A stretch of 64,000 bases of DNA from Setophaga petechia (GCA_024362935.1 JANCRA010000004.1:28387121-28451120); one strand, 5' to 3'; counted from the stretch's first letter, positions 1 through 14,172 are shown. A program made the numbers and translations. The notes: a model not told the origin generated them from the sequence alone.

Positions 1-2225
1 GCATTTGCCTGTACCATGGGAGAGTGCTGTGCATCTTTATCAGTTTCTTAACATTAATGCCCTTCTGACAAATATCTAAGTGTCTTGCATAGCATATTGA
101 AATTCTGCTCTTCTGAGTTGTGCTTGACCTTGTTGTCCAGCATCTGTGACTTTCAAAGCTGTTAAGGCTAGAAATTGATAATAGTAATGCTGAACTCTTC
201 TACTTTTCATAAAACATGTCTCTTCAGTTCATTGATAAAGAACATGAAACACAGAGAGGCTAAATAAATTATCTACCCTGTATCACCTGAGAAGTCACTA
301 GCAGAACCTAAAAGAAAAGAGGTTTAAGTCACTTTTTCTAACCACCATACTTCACTTGACTCCTTGCCTCTGTAGCCATGGTAAAGAATATTTGAAAACA
401 CAAAAAAAGCATTCAAAATAAATGTTGGAAACAAGTTCTGCAGCTTTGCGCCACTGTTTTTCCTACATTTCATTTTTGTTAATGAAGTCAAAGGTTATTT
501 ACATCAAGGAAATACTGTTCCTCTGGATTTTTTTCCCAGCTGTTTTCCTTCTCTTGTGCAAGATACTTTCTCTGCTTTCGATGTCAAACTTTTTCATGGG
601 AGGAAATTTAGAAGTTCTCACCTTTGTTGTCTGATAGGTTAAAATAGCCATTCATGTCTTCCAGTATTGTACCCATGCAGAATTATATTCTGGGGGTGTT
701 TACTTTCTATCAAGTTTAAATGAGGATAAACCTCATCTTGATTTTGCATTTTACAGCAGAAGTTATCAGTGGTTATGCCTCCTTTCCAGCTTTTCTTTCC
801 TTTCCTCTCTTAACTTGACATTCTTTCCTGTGAGAGACTTGATCTCAGTATTTTATCTCTGTGTGGGCTGGCTTTCCACAATGACATTTTAGTGAAGCTC
901 TTGTATTTTTCCAGCTGGTGTTATTGCTCCAGGTGTTTCTGAGCAAAGGAGAAAACAATAACATGCAGGGTTCCTTGCTTTAAGCCCTCCTACCCCTGTT
1001 ACAGAGTCTTCAAGAAAGCCAGAACTTGTGCATCTTCTCTGGAGAGGGCAACAGTCACCAGGTTTAAAGACAGAGACAGGCATTTTGTGAGACTTTCAAG
1101 GACCTGGTATGAGTTGCAGAACTCTGCACTGACTCTGAAGCTTCCTTAAAACCCACTGCCAGCATTTTCTACAAGACCTTTTTTAATTCAGAGGAGGCTT
1201 GCATGTGGTGTAACACGATGGGTATACCCAGACACCTAATGGATGTGATACCTGTGTGAGGAGGGTATTTTGAGCCTCCTTTGAGTGAAGAGATGCTGTA
1301 GTGCTGCCCTAGTGCCAGGCAGACCATGCCATCTAGCAGAGCACACTGCAAGGGAGCACATCTCCTCAACTTTGCCAGAACCTTTGTGCTCCCTGCTGGG
1401 ATAAGGTGTCACAGGGGGCTGTGCCAGCTGTATACGTGGTGAGGGACTTAGGTTCCATATAGTAACAGTGAAACAAAGGAGAGGCTTTTAGGTATGAATG
1501 AAGAAGATTCATTAATTTGTTTTGTAATGTATCAACTGAGCTCAAACAAAGGGCTTATTTTCTTGTAGTATATAAAAATAACAAAATTTGTTTTCAATTC
1601 TAAATGATGTATCATTTTTGCAGTGGAATTTTACATTGTCAAGTACTTGAAGGGTTAAAAATCCTTTTTCTTTCCACATTGAAAGATTTTGCTGTTTGAA
1701 ACCAAATCACAGACTGCTCTAGTAGTTCAATTTTTAATTTATGTGTTTGTATTTATTGATATATTTACTTTTCACTGTACTCCTAAGGTGGAGAATGCTC
1801 AGAGTATCACAGGAGAAATACAGGACATGAGAGGAATCTAACTTCATGTATTAGTTTTCCCTTTTTTAAAAACTTCTTTCCCAAAACACACTGCCTTGTG
1901 TTCAGCAGAGGTTTCATTGTGTTTTGGCAAAATCTCACTTTTTCAATTATCCTGCAGTCTGTGGCAAAGCCTTTTTTTTAAAGATGTGTTTTCTGTGTAT
2001 CCATAAATAACACAAAGAAAGATAGTTAATACTGACCTTTTTCTACCTCCTATCCTTTCATTCTGGAGCAGATTCTGTGATTTTGAAGTTTTTACCACTG
2101 AAACAAGGTAAGCAAGGTGCAGCCATCATACTCCTCAATTTTCTGAGAAGTGTCTTTAGCTGGATGTGTGTTCTCATATCCTCATATCCTTTCTTTTATT
2201 TTATTTCAATGAAAGGAGAAATTGA
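1..2225. other. AT-rich non-coding DNA, no gene recognised
   Basis: No repeat family or coding exon is recognisable here. The open frames (for example 422-634 on the plus strand, 889-1083 and 1169-1369 on the minus strand) are under 75 codons, lack known domains and have no convincing splice context. Probably intronic or intergenic sequence. Confidence 0.55.
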
Positions 2226-2276
2226 GACAAAAAGAAAGAAAAAAATAGAAAAAAAAAAAAAGAAAAAAGAAAGAAG
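2226..2276. repeat. A-rich low-complexity tract
   Basis: The plus strand is almost entirely A with scattered G, including a run of 12 A. It causes the Lys-rich plus frame and Phe-rich minus frame that overlap it. No LINE body is visible upstream, so it is not obviously a retrotransposon tail. Confidence 0.8.
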
Positions 2277-5200
2277 GGCTTTACCAGCTAGAGAGTGATC
2301 ATATGCATAAGAATCACTGCTGTGCAAAATGTAGGTAAGTGGAGCTGTGGAGGAAGCAGATGGTGGGATAATAGAGAAAAAAATAATTAGGAAAAATTTT
2401 CTTCTCCTGATCCATATGCCTCCTCCTCTTGCCATTTGTTTCTCTCAAAGGTTGTTTACATAAGTCCTGAGAATTTGCTGAACTGTTTGTAGTACTTGCT
2501 TAAAAGTAATGACAAAGTATCTCAGTAAAAATGGGTGAACAGTAATATTAAAAGTACATAAGGTAAGCAGAATCCTGAGCAGAGTGAATTTAAAAAACTT
2601 TCTCCAAACTACTGATGAGTTCCTTAAAATGCTGAAATTGTGAGAGATAGAATAGTATATATCCCTCTGTGTATTGCACATCTAGAATCAAGAAAGGCTT
2701 GCTTCATGTGCTAGTTTTCACAAAGAGTTGCTGAATTTTGCATGCAATCTTTCATTATAAAATATTCAAAAATTTTTTTCCTACCAGTGGTATCAGAAAC
2801 AACTGAATGAAATGTTTCTTCTGCTGCACTTTGTTTATTCCTGGCTTAAGAGGTCTGTTCTTAAGGGAATTGCACTTAATTTTCATGGTTTTGGCTCTTG
2901 GAGCTTGCTTTGGACAAAGCCTTCTAGGCTCTGCTTAGGTAATACATTAACACAGATATTATATCCCAAAGTATGTCAGTATGTCAAAACAGAGATACTC
3001 ACAGGAGTAAGTTAGCATGTACCTCAGTAAATAACCAAGTGGGAATTATGGCATCAGTGAAGGTAAATGAGGCTGCAGGGAAGATCAGGTCTCTGCTGGC
3101 AGTGTTTTGTGCTGATTGTATTTTCTGTGGTTTGAGGACAAAATTAAGTTCTACAAAAATGAAGAGAATAATTGAAAGGGGAAGACAAATCCCTAGAACA
3201 GATTGAAAAATAGGTTTTTCTTTTCCTATTTTATTTTCCCCAGATCTTTGTTAACTTATTGTAGAAGAATAAAATGAGGGGAACATTCAAATGTTTGAAC
3301 CCTCTCTGGTAATAACAATGTTAAACATCACAAACCCATTTTATGTCTGTCCAGTCAGAGGGCAGGTAAATGTATTTTAGAATTTCATACCCTACTTTGC
3401 TGCTCCAGTTAGTTTATGTTCTACTTCCTGTGCTACCTAACAGTCTATTATAACTTGTTTTATTACTTGGTGACTTTTGTTGTATAGCTTGAAATGGTAT
3501 ATAGTACTGGAAAAAGAAATGCATTAACCATGCAGTGTTAAGTTATCACACCCTTTTTTTTCCTTCTTTTTTTCTTTCACAGTATATTGCCAACTTTTGC
3601 TTCTACTATTCAAAATGAAAAGAAATATTGGTGAAGAGGAGATTATCAGGTTCTAACAGCAGATAGTGAGGGTTTAAATCCAAATCCTGATGTGACCTTT
3701 TCATTCCAGAATGAAATGTTAAAATTGTAAGGGGCTATGGCACTTAATACTTCCCTGCCACTGGCCTTTTGGCAAGCACCTTGGTGTTTTGGAGAACTCC
3801 CTCTTGCCCTACTCAGATTTTTCACAGTTTTCTCACACTTCTATGGTTATTTCCCTAAGTCTTTGAATTAAACAAGCATTTCTCAGGAAAATAGCTACTG
3901 AAAATTTTATTTGACCAGTTTTTTTAAAACAGTGCCTCCTAAGAACTGGGTGTGCTGCTGTGCTCTCATAGCAAACCCACTTGTTTCCCTTGTATGTCCT
4001 TGGAGTGGTGTCAAGGCAAGTCAGTGCCATGAAGGAGCCACAGGGATCCTTGAAAGCAGAGACTAGGATGAAGTATTTTCTGGATGAAGTGTTTTCTGGA
4101 TGTTTTCTGAATTCACTGGACACATCCTAAAGGAGTAGATTGGGGTGGCTTCTCTCTGGCCTCATGTGGTAGTTGTCTATAGTTTTTCTGAATAAGCATC
4201 AGCCCTGGACAATATCAGCCAGCTCCCCATAGCTTCCCCAAAGTGCAGGTCTGTGCTGTGTTGCTGTGATGGAGGAAAAAGAAGCAGTGTGTGAGGCTTC
4301 TGTGCATTTCCTTCTTCACCATCAAATACCATAGCTGAGTGTGTCTATAGTTACGGTTTCAACTCAGCAGGTTTAAATACATAAGGGACAACAGCTTCTT
4401 CATCAAATTAAAAGTCCAGCAACTGGAAAGACTCATTTGAAGGTACTGCTGCTGCTTTTTGGGTCTGCATAGTCTCCCTGTAACTGTCCAGAAAGAGAAA
4501 AAAGTTGGACTTTTTCTCATTAAGGTAGCTCTTAGAAAAATCTACCTTATCTCCAGACCAACAGAATTACAGAAAATTATACTGTAAATGTAATTTTTTT
4601 CATAATAATAAGTTATGATAATTTTAGACAAATACATACACCAAGCTGGTATGCTTCATCACTAAAAAAAGAAAAAGAGCAAGGAGACATCAGGGTAGGG
4701 ATACACATATTTAATATGATTTCATTAGATGGATGATCATTTACTAGAGAAGAAAACTCAGCAAGTCAGCATAGACATTTTCTCATCTGATTTTAAGAAC
4801 CGCTGTTACATTTCAGTTTATTTCAATTGATTGAATGAAGCTTAAAATTGTATCAAAAAGGGGATGAAATTATAAAATACTCTGAATTCTAGCAAATATA
4901 GCTACTTTGTTGTAAATCTCTATGTGGCCCTCTATTTGCTTCTTGGTCAAAGTGTAGAAAAAAAATACTAAATGTCAGTAGCAAACAGCCAGGATTAATT
5001 TTTTGTTGTTGTTGTTTCTTTGTTTGTTCTTGAAGGCTTATGCAACCTATTACTTTGTGCTTGCTGATATTCCATCTGGATTAAGCCTTCTCTATTTAGA
5101 ACCTTAAAAAGCATTATTTTTCATTTTATTCTCATGTCTTTAGCAAAATTGCACTAAGTTCAAACAGCATGGCAAAAGTTATTTTAGTTCTTCACTGGTT

Positions 5201-8029
5201 CAGAAATCTTCTAAAAATATGCTTGACTTTGTCTGGAGTGCTATAGAATTTGATGTTGCTGTTGAACTTTTGCATCTCAAAACTGAATATTTTTTGTTCT
5301 TCAAAGTAAAGCTCTACAGACCTGAACTCTGTGCAGTAAAGTGCTGCTGATTCATTGTGCTTACATATTTTTACATAAATAAGAGTAACTGCAGACATCA
5401 AAGCTGTTATTGCTATATTGTTTTCTACTGTGTACAGATTGTAATGTTATTTTGTATTTGAGGTTAACCTCGGGGTTTTATCTTCTAACTATCAAATCCT
5501 ATTCTTGAATTTAATCAACAAATTTTATGTGCATTCAAAAGCAATTATAAATTAATTTTCTCTACAGCTTTCATGTTCTCAAAGCAAACACTTTGCCAAT
5601 TTTCTGCATTCAGTTCTTGAATTCAATTTTTGTTACCAGATGCTCTGCCATGCCCCTTGAAGTTTGGATACAAAGTAAATAGAAAAGCAAATTCTTAAAT
5701 ATCTCCACTCCCGCAATCTATGTTTTACAATGAACTACTTCCTTCTGTGAGCCATATCTGGTTCGTATTTCAGACCACTGCTGCTGAACAAGGAAAATTC
5801 TGCTAAAAAAATGGAGCATAATTAAATTCGAAATGGAGAATACACACATAATCAAGTAATAGTTCAGAAAGCAAAGTAATTTTCTGAGTTTATGCATGAG
5901 TCTATGCATTATTTCTACAGGACTTGCCGTTCATAACTAAGCATTGGATATAACACAAATGAAGTTGAAAAACTGTGGAGGATAATTTAGTTTCTTTAGA
6001 TTCAGATAATTGTGTTCTTTGTGTTCTTTACTTGTCTGCTCAAAACTAAATGTCATATCTTGTCTAGAAGCCTTTTCCTGCCTGTTATTTAAACCTGTCA
6101 ATTTGTCTGGTCTGCTCTGATATTTTGTTTTCCCTTGACCAATCTGTAGCTGCACTGATGTTACTTCTTGTGTGACAGCTAACTTTTACTGATGGAGCTT
6201 ATGCTGCAACTGAATTCTCAAATAGACACTGCTGATATAATTTGATAATATCCCATGGTTCATTAAATACTTATATTTTGTCATTATGCCTAGTGTGGTA
6301 AGTAGGATATCTTCCATGAGAGAAATGTCCTGAAACACAGTGCCTGGATGTTCTCCTGAAGTTTTTAGAGTTTGCTGAACCACTTTTGATGAAGCACTTT
6401 GTTAGCTGTGCCTGACAAAGAAATAGATATATTAACCCATTCTGCAGACAAACCTTTTCCTAATGGAATTATAAAGTCACTACAGAGTGCTTATGCAATT
6501 TTTCAAAAATCACAGCATATCTCCAAATTCAGAGTAGGAGCGGTGGCACTAGGAACGTACTTTTTTCTTTAAAAGGCTTTCAATAAACTTTTTTGGCTAT
6601 ATGTTAACTGTTAAGGGACTTCTGCAGCTGTGCAGGTCACTGTGTGGGTGAAAGCAAGGAGGTGAAACTGCACATTTTGGTATAGTATGTATAATTGAAA
6701 CACATCTCATCTGAGACTATGTTGACAAGAGATGGATGTGACAATATCAAAAGATTTCAAGAATTCATTTGGTTTTCGCTGATATTTTGTGCCAAATTTT
6801 AAAGTAAAATTAATCTTTCACTTTAGTCTTTAAATCAAAACAATGGAGTTTTTCTAGAAAAAAAATCCCAGGCTGCATTTAAAAACCCCATTGAATGTCT
6901 TCCAGATGATGCTTGCTTTTATTTGCTATACTTTTCTCAAATTTTTAATTGACAGAAAAAATGTAAAAAACAAAAAAAACATTAGGCACATGCTTTTTGT
7001 TGCAAATGTATTTTTTCTGTACATGCTGTAATGGAGGGATGTTTCAGCTGAGATTACCCTGCCTGTCAAGTGAGGGATTTCAGCAGTTAAGGATTCTTCA
7101 GTGCATTACCACTCAGTCCTTATAAGCAAAGTTATCTCCAGGTTTCTTGGGGGCAGGAGATGGTTATGTGAATTAGAAACAGAAAGCTAATATATCTCTG
7201 TGTATACAGTGGGACCTGTGATTTCTGCCATCACCAAGACCTTTAGTGAGTAAATTTCCTTGTAATTCCCAGTTTACCTGTAATTCATGTGCATTGGTCT
7301 GACGTCTCCCAGTCTATACCAGTTTATCCTTCCTTGTGTCCTTTCAAGCGTTAAATACTGCTTTCTGCATATCAGCAGTTGCTCAGTAGGTTTATCTTTA
7401 CCTTAAACCACAGACATGTACCCAAAATAAACTCAACTGCACTGCAGGAAATAGTTTAAAAGACTATTATTAGGGTTTAGGGATAAGATTTCCCAATTGT
7501 TTTAATACCAAACTTGCAGTCTGGTCTCACTAGCTGCCTTATCAGAGATCAATGAGGCACAGCATCATAACAGCACAGTGACTGCACTACAGCAGTGAGC
7601 CTGTAGATTAATGGAAGAGAAATATTCCAAAAACCTGGGTACAGTGGCAATTGGTTCTGCTTCCAAAACTGCCATTGCTGCTCTCATCTCTGGTTAGGCA
7701 GGAACATTCTTTCCTGACTAATTCCTATCACTTCCCTTCAGTTCAGCTTCATAAGAAAAGCAAGGAGATACAACATGGTAAGGAGATGGCTGAGGCTGTG
7801 GGCTGTGTAAGGCTGGTGACCTCCTGACATCCTTGCACCTGGTCCTCAGGCATGAGCTGGTCTCTATGGTCCTTCACACAGCATTGTCTTTGGCTTTTTC
7901 TTTTCAAAACACATGCCCAGATGTTACAGACCAAGCCCAAACCAAAAAGTCAAAGTCAAGTAGTAAATCAAAGCTGATTCAACTTCACTAAGAATTTTTC
8001 CAGTCTCTGTTTTTCTTTTTTTTTTCTTT

Positions 8030-8031
<2 letters not shown>
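2277..8031. other. AT-rich non-coding DNA with small tandem repeats
   Basis: Mostly unique AT-rich sequence. It includes a three-unit minisatellite at 4066-4108 and a T-rich (GTT)n-like tract at about 5001-5034. Open frames are all under 100 codons and none is recognisable. No transposable element was identified by eye. Confidence 0.5.
4066..4108. repeat. Short 16-bp tandem repeat (2.7 units)
   Basis: Two full units, GGATGAAGTATTTTCT and GGATGAAGTGTTTTCT, differ at one base. A third unit has lost 5 bp. This is a small local expansion inside unique sequence, with no sign of function. Confidence 0.8.

Positions 8032-8074
<43 letters not shown>
8032..8074. repeat. (TA)n microsatellite, 43 nt uninterrupted
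   Basis: A perfect alternating TA run flanked on both sides by T-rich tracts (about 8008-8031 and 8075-8091). Uninterrupted (TA)21 is expected to be length-polymorphic and can extrude cruciforms. The flanking T runs make the whole 85-bp stretch easily melted. Confidence 0.95.
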
Positions 8075-8077
<3 letters not shown>

Positions 8078-8091
8078 TTTTTTTCTTTTTC

Positions 8092-11000
8092 CTCATTGAA
8101 TTTAAGGCATTTTGAGTTAAGGTCATAAGGCCTTTAATTAATGGATACCAGAATTATGATACTACATTTTGCATCAACTACTGCTTAATCATGCCACACC
8201 TTGCAAGTTATCTAAACTTGGAGCTCAAATTTAGCTCCCCAGTAACATCACTAGTGCTCTTTAATTTTATTGTCCCCTGTTAATATGCTATTCAGAGCTT
8301 GTTCATGGCATCTGGTTATGGAAATAACCAGACACATAGCAAATATATATCTGAACTGTGTTCTGAGTCTTGTGAGAATGGGAAAGATAGGCTGATCAGT
8401 ATAGAGTCACAGCTGTTTTGGCTGTTTAGGGTGTGAGGGTGGCTGTCCTTGGCCTATGACCAGATTGTCACAGTGAAGTTAAAATGTGCAACTGCTTTTG
8501 ATGCTGTTATCTAAGCCCATTTTTGTTCTGTTTTGTTCTGTTGACCCAGGATCCATCATCCCTGTCTGTATCTTTTTTGTTGTCACCCAATCTGGTGCAC
8601 TTTGTTTATTTTTTGTCTTGGTACAAATTAAAATGACACTCTCACTGTCTCCAAGCTGATCTATATGATTATTTGCTTCAAATCCCAGCAAATATTGCTG
8701 TCTAAAAAAAAACCAAAACAACCTTATATCTGTGATTTGCTGTGTAGGGTGAAAAGGTAAGGGCTATTATTAGTTTTACATTGTCCTACCTAATCACTTG
8801 CATTGAATACAGCCAAGTGCTTTCTGTGTCCTTGGTAGCTTTTATAGTCAAGACTCGGCCAACAAGGCTGAAATGGTTGGGTTACTTGTGTAGAGAGTGG
8901 TGCTTTAGCACTGTACTGTGTTTTGTTTGTGTCAATGTGAGTGGACTTGCCCTGAAGTAATTCTGGGCAATAGAGTCATTTTATGTAACTTACAGAGGTA
9001 TGTGGGGAGATGGGGCATCCTCCAAAGTGACATCCATGCAGCCCCATTGCTTTGAACATATTTGTACTCCTGTGACTAAGGCTCCTGTAGTACCTTTTGT
9101 GATTTGACTTTCTACCCCTGATGTAACAAGAGTTCAATATTTTCTTTTCTTTTCTGACAGCTCCATAATTAAACTGCTGGTGAGCTGTAATAGTGCCCTG
9201 ATACTAATGCACTTTGGTGTGAGCCATGGGAAAGCATGAATTTTGAGATGGAGCAAGGAATATTGCAAATTAATCTGTATATCTGAAAGGTAGATTGAGA
9301 GCTAAAGGTAACAGCCCTAAAATATGCTTAGAAGAAGACCTACAAATACCTAATATATACTTCATCAGTATATAAGTTGCTAAATAAGATGTTAGACAGA
9401 CAGGGGTTTTATCAAGACAGTTTTTATCTCCTTAGAGATAACCTTCTGTTTGCTTTTGAGTATGCCTTTTATTTGCTTTTCAGTAGGTTACTTCAAATCA
9501 CTTTGAACACTAAAACTTAAATTTTCTAGTTCAGAATAGTAAGGAAAAAGATTTTCTTGCCATTTTAGATTTCATTTAACAGCTATTCCATTGACTTCAG
9601 CAGAGGCAAAGCCTTGGTCTTGGATGTAGACCCATTCAGATGGCAAATTTTTCCGAATTAGAACATGATGAGGAAAAAAAAGTGAATGGCAATGAATAGC
9701 TCATAAACTCCTGAAGAATGCTTTAGACTCTGTCCTTTTTTCTGTCCAGAATTAGAATTTGGCTGGCTAATCCTCTTCTCGATAAATATCTGCTAATTAT
9801 ATTCCAAACAAGCCAGTGGTCTAATTTGATAGTCAATGTTCTGGAAGAGTTTCCATGAGCGCCTTCTGAAGCTCTCTCCCAAACACATTTCGTGCCAACT
9901 CTCTAACTAAGGTCTGTGTCACATAAATAATGCCCATTTTAATTTGTACAGGGTAGAAACCTGCACAACCTTTAACACACAACAAACCCTCACTGATGTA
10001 GTGTAGAGTGCATTTGCATCTGACCTAACCTATGCTACAAGGAGATGAGATTATTTGCTTTCATGGATGTAGCATTCAATTCCTAGTAAACTCCTTGGCT
10101 GCTTATTAGCCACCACTCTCGATATATTATGTACAACCTGAGTGAATAATTCATCCAAACAGTGATTTTCTTCCAGTGCCAGAGCCTCATCTGATGGACT
10201 GAAAATTGCCCGTGGGGTCATGCCAATTTCCAATTTATAGCCATAGGTTGTTTTTTAGGTAAAGTATCCCCTACAAGACAAGACACAAGCAAAACCTGGG
10301 AAATGACTGAACAGCTTTGTTTTTCTAGAAAATAACCTTTCTCTAGGAAAAAGCTCAAACCCTCCCAGTGAGAGAGAGATTTTTTATTTTATCTACCTTT
10401 AGCCGCCTGAATCATTATGCCTGGGACTATGTCTAGGCTGTAATCTGTAGCTGTGTCTCCCTAGTCTCAGTTACTTGAAGAACTTAAATTTAGCAGGATA
10501 TTATGAGACAGATATCTGATTGTGGCGGACATGAGAGAGATTCAGAGCACAAGCAAGATTACCTTCTCTCTGGAACAGGTCGCTGTGCTGGGACTTCCCG
10601 ATCCCTCTGTTAAAGCTTCACACCAACACACAGTGCTTGCTCTTTCTGCTGCACTCTCATGTTTCTCATTGATTTAGGGCCCTCTTTTGTCATCTTTGGT
10701 GTGTTCTTGCTATTTGTGACAACAATTTTCTTGTATTTTTGCTTCCAGCTTTGAAGTTGATCGGGGAGAACTGCAAGGAGGAGGAACATGTCTTCGGTTA
10801 CAGAAGGCAGAAATGTAGAAGAATGATGAGAATCTATGAGAATCTAATACTGCAGTCTTTTCTTTTCTGCACTGGGAAGTCAGAAAATCCCAGATATATT
10901 GGGGCTGAACTACCCCACATATTGAAATACAGATATGTGGGTCATTATCTGTACAATTATGCACTTCCTTACAATATAATCCTTGAAGACTTTTTAAATT

Positions 11001-14000
11001 TCAGAAATAAAAATTTAATGTACTCCAGGGATTACTACTTCGCATCTCTCTGCCTGCAGGCATGAGAAAGCAAAATTATTCTTTCTCATGAAATAACTGA
11101 TGCTGTTGTATTTGCCTTCCATGGCTCATTAATACGAACTTGTTTGGTCTCAGTAATTTTCTCTTGACACAGTGCAGCAAAATACACACAGCTTCACTAT
11201 GGATGAAAAGATTCTCCAGAAAAGTAAAAGAAAGCTGAAACAGGAGGCCCAATTTGACATTATAAAAGCAGGCATGTGTCGGTTCTACCCCACACCACTT
11301 CATTAAAGAGCTGAGTGTACTGTCTAGGAAGGATAGAGAGAAAGACATTTTGTAAAATACAGCGATACATCTTGCATCTTCACCACAGGTGAGTATCTGG
11401 TGCTTGATTGGCAATCCAATCTTGCTATCATATAAATAAAGGATACTAGACTTTTCCCTGGCCTTCTTATTTATCTGGAAATACTTGAAATAAAGGGGAA
11501 TTCTACTGTACTTTAGTACTATTTTGCTTGTACTGTAATCTGTAGATTCCTGTAATGTAAAGATCCTTCCAGAGGACATGCTTCTGGCCTACATTCTGGT
11601 TGTTTTCATGCCAGAAATAATGTCTGCTAATGAGAGAAGTTCTATGATGCTCTGTGAACTACTATAAAATACTGACTTAATAATTTATAGATGCTTCAAT
11701 GTTGTTTTGTATTTGTGCTGATACCACTCAGTATTTAGTTCGATTGCAAAGCCTGAATTAATTTATATACATATCTTCTGCAAAATACTATGGGAAGCTG
11801 AATCAGTGAAGAGCTCGTTGAGACTTTTTTTAAGATACTTGGGTAAAAAATTCATTGGATGGTAGTTGTGGTCTTATAAGGGACTGGATAGTCACAATTA
11901 TCTCTTTTAAATCTATAATCTCATCAGTGACATGGTGACTATCTGATTCAAGCGGTGGCCCTTATGAAATCTTTTGACAGTCTCAGTCAATTCACTGGCA
12001 TGAATTTACATTAAGGAAACCAAGACAAAATTACCAGATGTGAATGGGTCTCATTTTTGGCAAACTTTGCAGATGAATCTGTACTACAAAGTCTGACTCA
12101 CTTTTCTAGCTCTTGGAGAGACCTAGCAGCTGAAGGATGAGACAAACTGGTAAAATGAGGCGTTCAAATTACTGCTTCACAAGCTGTTGGTGGTGTGTGA
12201 AATTATGAAAAATTATCTTTTCAGAGTAGACAGTTTTTTTCAGGAATTAGCACTATTTTTAAATTTAGGGGGAAAAATCCCACATTTCTAGGCAGTAATG
12301 CTTTATGTAGCTTATCTGTGCTCTTCTGTGGGATGTCCTCACCATCAAAAAGAGCAATAACCCTATATCATCTATGAGTTTAAAAATGGTGCATTTTAAT
12401 TTAAATTGCTGGGTGTACAAACTTCATTTTATGCATAAAAGGGGAAAAAATTACATAGCTTCATGAAAGAAAGAGAATTCTTTAACATCCCAACAAGTGT
12501 CTATAGCTATTACCATTAAATGGTCTAATTTACATTATTTAAATATAAATGTCCAACATTTTAAACTCATCTTTTTCCTGAACCAGGAAAATAACCTTAT
12601 CTTTTAGAAAGTAACCAAATAAATCCTGACTTATTCAAGTATGTTTTACAACTCTTCCAAACGTTTGGTATTCATTGAGAGACAAAACATTAGGAGAAAT
12701 AGTGCAAAAAAATTTAGCTGAAATTGCTAAATGAAAATTGAACCGTGCTGGTTGTTTCCTTGTGAAGAAAGTATGATGTGAAGTAGTGACTGCAGTAGTA
12801 CCAATCAATGCTGGACTTCTTGCAGTTAAAAGTAACTTTCGTAGAGAATTTTGCATGAGGGACGTGAAGCAGAAACTTCACTCCTCTGAGCTGAAAACTT
12901 GTTCAGTTGCCAAAGTACAGCTGAGCTTTCCTTCAAAACAAAGATGACCAAGGTCAATGTTCCAAAATCACTGTGTTGTATTACGGTGATTGGAAAGGAA
13001 TTATATGGGACCGCATACTTTTGGAGACACCAAGGCAACAGCCAAGAGAGTTAGAAGTATTAGGAAGCAGTAGAAACACCATGACAGATAGTATCTTCTT
13101 GTATGCTTTGTGGTGCACAGCACATGGCTTAGCACTTCTGAGCACCATTGCAAAATAAGATTTGCTTTTGTAAGACATGTAATTATCATCATAGATACTG
13201 AATGGTAAGATAGTGTAATATCTTCCTACAAGAGGTCATCAACTGGCTAAAACTTGGTGTTAACAGCAAGTTTTCTTGCTGTAAGGAATCCTATGTAAAT
13301 CTCCATTAATTTAAGAGCACAAAGAGAAGCTCTCTCAGTCATCTCAATTTCTTTCCATACCTTGGTTTCCTTAGAAATAGCTAGTGAGATCAACCTGCTA
13401 ATTTGCAGCTTGTGATTTTGGGGACCACAGGATACTTTAGAGAGGTAACAATAATAAAATACAAGAAAACAATTAATTTTAAAAGGGGATAAATCTAGAA
13501 ACAACAACAACAACAAAAAAAAGTAGCGACAATCCACAGCCATAAAGGGTCTAATTGGACTTCCTGGTATCTTGTCAAAACCAAATTTTGTTCCTGTGTT
13601 GTAGAAGAGTACCCTTCATTGAAATTGCCAGTGTAAGGCAAAGGAGACATATGTGATTGTGACATGTCTCAAGTATCTTGTATAGGCCTGGAAGCAAAGA
13701 CATGTAGATTGATAAGCACCCAAAATTTCTGAGCAATGAAATCAGACTGTGTCTCATTGTAAGAACATTATGTGCACTTTGTTTTCTCTTAGATCCGATG
13801 AAAAGTATAGCCCTAGAAATGTCTAGAACCTCTCCTCTTCTGCGAAATACACAATCACATTTAATAGAGGGAAAGTCATGGCTGTGAAATCAGAAAAATT
13901 ACTTTATAATTTGAATTTTTTAATTTTTGTTTGTCAGTTAATGTCCCTGTCACGTTCCACTCATGTGCCCAAGAATGTCAGGGCAAGGGAGATGAGCTGT

Positions 14001-14102
14001 TTTTTTCTACCATCTTTTAACAGAATTAAAAAGAATCAGTTTGAATAAAGTCCTGAGTGTGACTATCACCCAGACTGGAAGGTAAAAAACCTAGAAAGTA
14101 GG
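8092..14102. other. AT-rich non-coding DNA
   Basis: No repeat or gene is recognised. The longest frame is on the minus strand at 11076-11579 (167 codons). It has no recognisable domain, is rich in Leu, Phe, Ser and Lys as expected for translated AT-rich DNA, and lacks flanking splice signals that would make it an exon. A short (CAA)n tract lies at 13499-13522. Confidence 0.5.
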
Positions 14103-14172
14103 TTTGATTCATTGACCCTCCAGCAATAATGACCTAGAAAGGCCATTATTGCTGGAGGGTCAATGAATCAAA
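14103..14172. repeat. 70-nt near-perfect palindrome (hairpin)
   Basis: The arms 14103-14131 and 14144-14172 are perfect reverse complements over 29 bp. The 12-nt centre can pair further (CCT with AGG) after one A-C mismatch, leaving an AGAA tetraloop. The homology stops abruptly at both outer ends. Perfect arms suggest a recent origin, for example a replication template-switch (snap-back) event. A transcribed copy would give a pre-miRNA-like hairpin. No flanking target-site duplication typical of a MITE is obvious. Confidence 0.95.

Noticed and set aside
7467..7483. Telomere-like TTAGGGTTTAGGG
   Set aside because: Only two imperfect units; too short for an interstitial telomeric repeat.
10739..11065. 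108-codon plus frame preceded by a splice-acceptor-like TTGCTTCCAG
   Set aside because: Only the acceptor is suggestive; no good donor or recognisable peptide, and a minus frame is open over the same bases.
11076..11579. 167-codon minus-strand frame, longest outside repeats
   Set aside because: No recognisable motif, composition typical of translated AT-rich DNA, no supporting splice or start context.
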